From Alistipes sp. (GTDB taxonomy: Bacteria > Bacteroidota > Bacteroidia > Bacteroidales > Rikenellaceae): a stretch of DNA of 5,142 bases. The position numbers and the translations under genes were made by a program. Below, piece after piece: positions 1 through 5,142 of the stretch (position 1 is its first letter; each line of letters opens with the position of its first letter). The notes under the pieces are model-generated. The model was given only the letters and a program-made list of their open reading frames with translations. It searched no databases and was not told where the DNA came from. Location of the stretch: NCBI GenBank assembly GCA_017384185.1, contig JAFNUH010000165.1, positions 1 to 5,142 of the forward strand. The letters run 5' to 3'.

Positions 1-818
<818 letters not shown>

Positions 819-840
819 TCAAATAATTTTCCAAAAACAA

Positions 841-860
841 CCGACAAAAGAGCCTGTCGG
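841..860 (-). promoter_or_regulatory. Leader hairpin of the PFOR transcript (possible attenuator)
   Basis: In the minus-strand RNA, arms CCGACA and TGTCGG form a G/C-rich 6-bp stem around an 8-base loop. The stem is followed at once by TTGTTTTTGG, so stem plus U-rich tract resembles a weak rho-independent terminator inside the roughly 87-nt leader, about 45 nt before the start codon. It could attenuate transcription, stabilise the message or be incidental. It is not a known riboswitch class that I recognise. Confidence 0.35.
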
Positions 861-862
861 AA

Positions 863-877
863 TTGAGTTTAACTCAA
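863..877. promoter_or_regulatory. Candidate dyad at the predicted PFOR transcript start
   Basis: TTGAGTT and AACTCAA form 7-bp inverted arms around a single central base. With the inferred start near 881-882 the dyad occupies about +4 to +19, a typical place for a repressor site. The single-base centre makes it more likely a protein-binding dyad than an RNA hairpin, although a 5-bp stem with a 5-base loop is possible. A/T-rich dyads arise by chance fairly often, so this is tentative. Confidence 0.3.
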
Positions 878-884
878 ATCTCGG

Positions 885-915
885 CAAAGTTACAACTTTT
901 CGGCAAGTTTTCATA
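885..915 (-). promoter_or_regulatory. Candidate Bacteroidetes-type promoter for the PFOR gene
   Basis: On the minus strand a perfect match to the Bacteroidetes -7 box TAnnTTTG reads TAACTTTG at 892-885. A weaker -33 box, TATG (3 of 4 against TTTG), lies at 915-912 with a 19-bp spacer. A run of seven A residues (minus strand, 923-917) lies immediately upstream and could act like an UP element. Centring the box at -7 puts the start near 881-882 and gives a leader of about 87 nt. This is a consensus match only; the start site is inferred. Confidence 0.6.
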
Positions 916-923
916 GTTTTTTT

Positions 924-941
924 GTGTTAATATTCTAACAA
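924..941. promoter_or_regulatory. Candidate operator 1: TGTTA-N6-TAACA dyad
   Basis: The sequence GTGTTAATATTCTAACAA holds the inverted half-sites TGTTA (925-929) and TAACA (936-940) separated by six bases. This is the geometry of sites bound by Crp/Fnr-family and Rex-family dimers. Against the Rex-like form TTGTTAANNNNTTAACAA it matches all but two specified positions. It lies just upstream of the candidate -33 box of the PFOR promoter, centred near -51. The regulator is not identified. Confidence 0.45.
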
Positions 942-944
942 TTT

Positions 945-962
945 ATGTTAATCTTTTAACAG
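945..962. promoter_or_regulatory. Candidate operator 2: perfect TGTTAA-N4-TTAACA dyad
   Basis: Bases 946-961 read TGTTAATCTTTTAACA, a perfect 6+6 inverted repeat around four bases. It shares half-sites with the dyad at 924-941, and its centre (953.5) is exactly 21 bp from that dyad's centre (932.5), so the two lie on the same face of the helix. It would be centred near -72 relative to the inferred PFOR start. The core resembles Rex sites; a Crp/Fnr-type activator fits the upstream placement equally well. Confidence 0.5.
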
Positions 963-1052
963 TTTATTACGCAACATCAGCTACATACCCCACACTCAGC
1001 TAAAAAGCCAAACAAAAGCCCGCAAAGGATACGTATATCGGGAAAAATTATC

Positions 1053-1060
1053 TATTTTTG
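1053..1060 (+). promoter_or_regulatory. Candidate -7 box for the M16 peptidase operon
   Basis: TATTTTTG is a perfect match to the Bacteroidetes -7 consensus TAnnTTTG and lies 23 bp before the ATG at 1084. This predicts a start near 1063 and a leader of about 21 nt. No TTTG-like -33 box is visible at the expected distance; that place holds the palindrome ATACGTAT (1029-1036). The call therefore rests on the -7 box and its position alone. Confidence 0.45.
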
Positions 1061-1083
1061 TGCCACACTTTTAATACCCAACT

Positions 1084-2322
1084 ATGATTACGTATCAAAA
1101 GAAAACGTTAAAAAACTCTCTCACGGTGATTGCCAACCGAGACCGTGCATCACGTATGGCTGCCGTCAATATCCTCTATCGTGTCGGAGCACGCAACGAG
1201 CGAGCCGAACGTACGGGATTGGCGCATCTGTTTGAGCACCTGATGTTCCGTGGCACGCACAACGTACCCGACTTCGACACACCCGTACAGATGGCTTGCG
1301 GCGAGAACAACGCATTCACCAACAACGATTATACGGATTTCTACATCACTCTGCCCGTCGATAATATCGAGACAGCACTTTGGCTTGAAAGCGACCGAAT
1401 GACGGGTCTTAACCTCTCGGCAGAGGCGGTAGAGATTGAGAAGCGAGTTGTCATCGAGGAGTTTCGTCAGCGCTACCTAAACCAGCCATACGGTGACCAG
1501 AATATGATTCTGCGAGATATGGTATATACCTCACACCCATATCGTTGGGCAACAATCGGCATCTCGCCCGACCATATCGAGCACGCATCACTGGAGGAGA
1601 TTCAAGACTTCTATCATCGTTTCTACCACCCATCAAATGCTATTCTATCCGTTTCGGCAGACATAGAGCCTGAGCGAGTATTTGAGTTGGCAGAAAAGTG
1701 GTTCGGAGATATTGAAGATACACCCTACCCTATCCCTGCCATTACACCCGAGCCCGAGCAGCGTGAAGCACGCCGCAAAACCGTTGAGCGTGATGTTCCC
1801 GCAACGACAATAACCATAGCTTTCCAGATGGGTGACCGCCTCTCTCGTGACTTCTTTTTGGGAGATATTACGTCAGACCTACTTGCTGGTGGCGACTCGG
1901 CACGACTGTACGAGCGACTGATAAAGAAAAAGCAACTTTTTGCCAACGTAAATGCCTACATCTCGGGCGATGTTGACCGTGGTATGTTTGTCTTTACGGG
2001 TCAGCTACACCCCACCACAAGCGAGGCAGAAGCTGAGGCTGCATTTTGGGAGGAGATTGACGACCTTAAGAGCTGCAACATAACATCTTACGAGCTCGAA
2101 AAGGTTAAAAATAAATTTGAGGCAAACACCCTCTTCGGCGAACTTAACGTGATGAACAAAGCGATGAATCTGGGTTACTATGAGATGATTGGCGACCTGC
2201 CGCTCATCAACCGAGAGGTAGATATTTACCGTTCATTATCGGCTGAGGATGTTGCAGACTTTTCACGCCGCACATTCCGTCCCGAAAACTCATCAACACT
2301 AATTTACAGAGCAAAGCAATGA
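1084..2322 (+). CDS. M16 family zinc metallopeptidase, catalytic subunit
   Basis: This is a 412-residue M16 (pitrilysin/insulinase, subfamily M16B size) protein. The inverted zinc motif HLFEH is at residues 48-52: His48 and His52 bind zinc and Glu51 is the catalytic base. The third ligand is in the VIEEF segment, most likely Glu126. The conserved block ENNAFTNNDYTDFYITLP (74-91) and the second M16 domain, including GGDSARLYERL (269-279), follow as expected. Aligned by eye with the partner protein, the C-terminal Arg/Tyr substrate-binding pair is replaced by Ile280 and Ala287, so this subunit probably needs the downstream protein to bind peptides. No signal peptide or membrane segment is seen, so a cytoplasmic peptide-degrading role is inferred; the substrate is unknown. 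The ATG lies just after a -7 promoter box, and the first residues (MITYQKKTLKNSLTVIANRD) fit the family start. The next gene begins inside its stop codon. Confidence 0.93.
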   Translation: MITYQKKTLKNSLTVIANRDRASRMAAVNILYRVGARNERAERTGLAHLFEHLMFRGTHNVPDFDTPVQMACGENNAFTNNDYTDFYITLPVDNIETALWLESDRMTGLNLSAEAVEIEKRVVIEEFRQRYLNQPYGDQNMILRDMVYTSHPYRWATIGISPDHIEHASLEEIQDFYHRFYHPSNAILSVSADIEPERVFELAEKWFGDIEDTPYPIPAITPEPEQREARRKTVERDVPATTITIAFQMGDRLSRDFFLGDITSDLLAGGDSARLYERLIKKKQLFANVNAYISGDVDRGMFVFTGQLHPTTSEAEAEAAFWEEIDDLKSCNITSYELEKVKNKFEANTLFGELNVMNKAMNLGYYEMIGDLPLINREVDIYRSLSAEDVADFSRRTFRPENSSTLIYRAKQ

Positions 2323-3581
2323 CACAACCACCACTAACAATACCCTCAACAATAGAGGTTCCGCAGGCCGTGCGCCACACAGCGCCCAATGGCACACCCA
2401 TCTACGCCATCAACTGCCCCGAGTACGAGGTGGTGCGTGTATCGTTTGTCTTCCACGCTGGCACAATAACACAACGCCACCCATTCACCGCATCGGCTAC
2501 GGCAAATATGTTGGCAGAGGGTAGCGAGAATATGACATCGCAGCAGATTGCCGAGCGACTGGACTATTACGGCTCATATTTCGATATAAACATTGACCGT
2601 GACTACTCATATATAACATTCTGCACGCTATCGAAATTTTTTGCTCAGACCGCAGAGGTTATCGAGGAGGTAATCCTGCGCCCAACGTTTCCCGTGAGGG
2701 AGGTTTCGATTTATAGCGCCAAGCGCCGCCAGCAGCTCACCATTGAGCGCCGCAAGGTGGAGACCATAGCACGTGAAAACTTTGCCCAGGCTATCTTTGG
2801 CAAGAGCCACCCCTATGGTATCTCATACCCCGAGAGCGCCTACGACACGTTGTGCCGAGAGGATATATATGAGCACTATCAACGCCGCTATACGGCTGAA
2901 AATTGCATCGTTATATGCAGTGGAAGCATCGACGAGGATGTTCTAAAACGAATAACAGACATCACGGCTCAGATACACAACTCAGCCGAAAAAGATGAGA
3001 TTACTTTCCCGCCATTTGACACCCAACACGAGGTGCTCGTGCAGCACGACGGTGCCGTACAGTCGTCGATACGTATGGGTCGCTTGCTGTTTACCCGTGC
3101 GCACGAAGATTTCATCCCAATGCAGGTACTATCGACAACCCTCGGAGGATATTTCGGTTCTCGCTTGATGCAGAATCTGCGTGAGAGAAATGGATTCACA
3201 TACGGTGTTTTTTCGGCTATGGTGAATTTTCAGAATACAGGATACCTCGCTATCGCCACACAGGTAGGTACCGACGTCACAGAGCAGGCTTTGGAGCAGA
3301 TTGCAATCGAGATAGATACTCTGCGCAACGAGTTAGTACCGGAGCAGGAACTTTCGCTCGTGAAGAACATTATGGCTGGCGAGATGATGCGAATCCTCGA
3401 CGGTCCGTTCGGTATAGCAGATGTAACGACAGAGAATATTCTCTGCGGATTTGACAACTCGCACATCGCCGATAATCTCCGCCGCATACGCACCACCACA
3501 CCCGAGGAGATACGTGCGTTAGCTCAAAAATATCTCGACCCGAATGATATTGTAACGGTCGTAGCGGGAGATTTTTCGTAA
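2319..3581 (+). CDS. M16 family peptidase-like protein, non-catalytic (Arg/Tyr) subunit
   Basis: This is a 420-residue M16-fold protein without the zinc site. By eye alignment the positions of the HxxEH motif are Ser59, Ala62 and Asn63, within FTASATANMLAEGSENM. The C-terminal domain keeps the strong family signature LGGYFGSRLMQNLRERNGFTYGV (275-297, given here in parts: SRLMQNLRER at 281-290, Tyr295). Arg288 and Tyr295 form the expected Arg-x6-Tyr substrate-binding pair. Known heterodimeric M16B enzymes divide the work this way, one subunit holding zinc and the other the Arg/Tyr pair, so it is inferred to complete the active site of the protein encoded just upstream. The ATGA overlap (2319-2322) implies translational coupling and matched dosage; no strong Shine-Dalgarno is present. 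No signal peptide is evident. A strong terminator follows within a few bases of the stop. The biological substrate is unknown. Confidence 0.92.
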   Translation: MTQPPLTIPSTIEVPQAVRHTAPNGTPIYAINCPEYEVVRVSFVFHAGTITQRHPFTASATANMLAEGSENMTSQQIAERLDYYGSYFDINIDRDYSYITFCTLSKFFAQTAEVIEEVILRPTFPVREVSIYSAKRRQQLTIERRKVETIARENFAQAIFGKSHPYGISYPESAYDTLCREDIYEHYQRRYTAENCIVICSGSIDEDVLKRITDITAQIHNSAEKDEITFPPFDTQHEVLVQHDGAVQSSIRMGRLLFTRAHEDFIPMQVLSTTLGGYFGSRLMQNLRERNGFTYGVFSAMVNFQNTGYLAIATQVGTDVTEQALEQIAIEIDTLRNELVPEQELSLVKNIMAGEMMRILDGPFGIADVTTENILCGFDNSHIADNLRRIRTTTPEEIRALAQKYLDPNDIVTVVAGDFS

Positions 3582-3583
3582 AT

Positions 3584-3615
3584 AAAAAAGGTTGCCCTGA
3601 AAGGCAACCTTTTTT
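3584..3615. terminator. Bidirectional rho-independent terminator between converging genes
   Basis: The G/C-rich stem GGTTGCC (3590-3596) pairs with GGCAACC (3603-3609) around the loop CTGAAA. It is flanked by six A residues (3584-3589) and six T residues (3610-3615), giving a perfect 13-bp extended stem. Read from either strand it ends in a U-tract, so it can stop both the peptidase operon, whose stop ends at 3581, and the glutamine synthetase transcript, whose stop is at 3625-3623. Confidence 0.93.
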
Positions 3616-3622
3616 AATCAAA

Positions 3623-5142
3623 CTATCTGATAAACAGCAACTCACGATACTTGGGCAAGGGCCACAGCTGGTCATCAATAACCTCCTCAAGACGGTCGAT
3701 ATGCTGACGAATCTGGTCGAGATAGATAGCTACCGTATCGTGATACTGAATAGCCTTCTGGCGCTGGTCGTCAATACGATTTGCAACCTTACGTGCCTCA
3801 ATCATCTCATTCACAAGGCGCTGGATAGTTGACGTATGGTGCTGAATCTCACGTATAAGCTCCAAATCTGAGTCGTAATTCAAGCCGAGCTCCTTCATCT
3901 TATACGCCTTATCCAACAACACCGCCTCATATTTCGACGCCACGGGGATAATATTATTCATTGTTATATCGCCCAGAACACGTGCCTCAATCTGAATCTT
4001 CTTGGTATAGGTCTCCCACTTAACCTCGGTACGTGCCTCAACCTCTACCTTACTATATACACCCATATCGCCAAACATCTTGATGCTCTTATCATCAAGA
4101 TAACGGTCGAAGATAAGCGGTGCTGAAGTCTCGCAATCCAAACCTCGGCGTGCAGCCTCCTGCTTCCACTCGTCAGAGTAACCATTACCATCGAAGTGAA
4201 TATCCTTGCACTCACGAATAATTCGCTTCAAGGTCTCGTAGATAGCCTTCTCCTTCTTCACGCCACGCTCAATCTTGGCATCCACCTCACGCTTAAACTC
4301 CGCAAGCTGCTCAGCCGCAGCTGTGCAGAGCGTAATGATAGCCTCGGCACAGTTATCCGACGAGCCCACAGCACGGAACTCGAAACGGTTACCCGTAAAT
4401 GCAAAGGGCGAAGTACGGTTGCGGTCGGTATTATCCAACAGGATAGAGGGAATCTGCGAGATACCACTCATCTTAAGTACACTCTTAGCATCGAAGCGAA
4501 TATCATCATTGCTTGCGCTACGCTCCAACTTCTCCAACACCGACGAAATCTGCGAGCCGAGGAATGTAGAGATAATTGCAGGGGGCGCCTCGTTTGAGCC
4601 GAGACGGTGGATGTTTGTTGCACTCATAATCGCCGCCTTCAACAGACCATTATGCTTATGCACCGCCGCAATAACATTTACCAAGAAAGTAATAAACTGC
4701 AGATTCTCAGAAGGAGTCTTACCCGGACCGAAGAGGTTTACACCCGTATCTGTTCCGAGCGACCAGTTATTATGCTTACCCGAGCCATTGATACCCTTGA
4801 AAGGCTTCTCGTGCAACAATACACGGAAGTGATGACGACGAGCAATCTTATCCATAATGGTCATCAGGAGCTGATTATGGTCGTTGGCGAGGTTTGCCTC
4901 CTCATATACGGGAGCAAGCTCAAACTGCCCCGGCGCAGCCTCATTATGACGTGTCTTCACGGGAATACCGAGCTTCAAGCTCTCATACTCCAACTCCTTC
5001 ATAAAGTTGATAACACGTGCAGGAATAGCACCAAAATAGTGGTCCTCCAACTGCTGGTTCTTAGCGCTCTCGTGTCCCATCAGCGTGCGACCCGTCAGCA
5101 CCAGATCGGGACGTGCGGCCCACAGACCTTCATCAACCAGGA
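3623..5142 (-). CDS. glnN: Glutamine synthetase type III, C-terminal part (cut by window edge)
   Basis: The enzyme makes glutamine from glutamate, ammonium and ATP, the entry point of nitrogen assimilation. The minus strand is open from the right edge (reading ...LVDEGLWAARPDLVLTGRTL) to TAG at 3625-3623, giving 505 residues; roughly 220 N-terminal residues of the approximately 730-residue family are outside. Type III signatures are visible in order: GHESAKNQQLEDHYFGAIP; KTRHNEAAPGQFELAP (RHNEAAPGQFE at 4951-4919, active-site glutamates and ligand-binding loop); HEKPF; NGSGKHNNWS (4789-4760), the type III form of the glutamate-binding NGSGxH loop; EAPPAI (4591-4574); and NRTSPFAFTGNRFEFR (4420-4373), the arginine-rich nucleotide/phosphate site. 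A long helical tail ends in LPKYRELLFIR, typical of type III and absent from type I. No frame break is seen. A GTG at 5101-5099 is an internal valine and not the start, because the frame continues upstream with conserved residues. Its promoter is outside the window. Confidence in family is very high. Confidence 0.97.
   Translation of the reverse strand, partial: LVDEGLWAARPDLVLTGRTLMGHESAKNQQLEDHYFGAIPARVINFMKELEYESLKLGIPVKTRHNEAAPGQFELAPVYEEANLANDHNQLLMTIMDKIARRHHFRVLLHEKPFKGINGSGKHNNWSLGTDTGVNLFGPGKTPSENLQFITFLVNVIAAVHKHNGLLKAAIMSATNIHRLGSNEAPPAIISTFLGSQISSVLEKLERSASNDDIRFDAKSVLKMSGISQIPSILLDNTDRNRTSPFAFTGNRFEFRAVGSSDNCAEAIITLCTAAAEQLAEFKREVDAKIERGVKKEKAIYETLKRIIRECKDIHFDGNGYSDEWKQEAARRGLDCETSAPLIFDRYLDDKSIKMFGDMGVYSKVEVEARTEVKWETYTKKIQIEARVLGDITMNNIIPVASKYEAVLLDKAYKMKELGLNYDSDLELIREIQHHTSTIQRLVNEMIEARKVANRIDDQRQKAIQYHDTVAIYLDQIRQHIDRLEEVIDDQLWPLPKYRELLFIR

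Noticed and set aside
882..909. Imperfect direct repeat CGGCAAAGTT / CGGCAAGTT
   Set aside because: Only two short, unequal copies, one overlapping the -7 box; too little to separate from chance in an A/T-rich spacer.
924..962. Reading the paired dyads as control elements of the peptidase operon instead of PFOR
   Set aside because: They are about 100 bp or more upstream of the peptidase -7 box but directly abut the PFOR promoter; shared control is possible but less supported.
1451..1946. Short minus-strand open frames within the first peptidase gene (1451-1636, 1725-1946)
   Set aside because: Shadows of the real gene on the opposite strand, with low-complexity, arginine- and serine-rich translations and no start context.
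3370..3690. A 106-codon minus-strand frame spanning the end of the second peptidase gene, the terminator and the end of glutamine synthetase
   Set aside because: It would read through the strong terminator hairpin and overlap two well-supported genes in other frames; the protein has no familiar features.
4275..4832. A 185-codon open frame on the plus strand, antisense to glutamine synthetase
   Set aside because: It lies wholly inside a strongly conserved glutamine synthetase coding region, its translation shows no recognisable domain, and its openness is explained by the codon bias of the opposite strand. The same applies to the 133-codon frame at 4196-4597.
5099..5101. GTG as a possible start of a shorter glutamine synthetase
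   Set aside because: The frame stays open to the window edge and encodes conserved type III residues (LVDEGLWAARPDLV) upstream, so the gene simply continues outside the window.

Overview
The window looks like ordinary chromosome from an anaerobic member of the Bacteroidales. Three things point there. The encoded proteins include a pyruvate:ferredoxin oxidoreductase and a type III glutamine synthetase that read like Bacteroides/Alistipes-type proteins. The starts I can see lack a strong Shine-Dalgarno sequence and sit behind A/T-rich leaders. Two intergenic sites match the Bacteroidetes -7 promoter box (TAnnTTTG). Genus cannot be fixed by eye. Codon use and composition look even across the genes, and I see no sign of mobile DNA, tRNA, rRNA or CRISPR.

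Layout: (1) 1-794, minus strand: the first 264 residues of pyruvate:ferredoxin (flavodoxin) oxidoreductase, cut by the left edge. (2) 795-1083: a divergent intergenic region. It holds a minus-strand promoter, two helically phased dyads of the form TGTTA-N6-TAACA upstream of it, a dyad at the predicted transcript start and a leader hairpin. A plus-strand -7 box lies close to the next gene. (3) 1084-2322 and 2319-3581, plus strand: a two-gene operon of M16 zinc-peptidase-family proteins overlapping by ATGA. (4) 3582-3622: one strong, symmetrical rho-independent terminator serving both converging transcripts. (5) 3623-5142, minus strand: the C-terminal 505 residues of a type III glutamine synthetase, cut by the right edge.

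How the genes work together: PFOR (pyruvate to acetyl-CoA plus reduced ferredoxin) and glutamine synthetase (ammonium assimilation) are central-metabolism housekeeping genes and are not obviously linked to the peptidase pair. The two M16 proteins form a complementary pair. The first keeps the zinc site HLFEH but lacks the C-terminal Arg/Tyr substrate-binding pair. The second lacks the zinc site but keeps the Arg/Tyr pair. This is the split expected for an obligate heterodimeric M16B peptidase.

I do not see a previously undescribed multi-gene system. The most interesting signal is the regulatory architecture between the PFOR gene and the peptidase operon, especially the paired dyads centred 21 bp apart.
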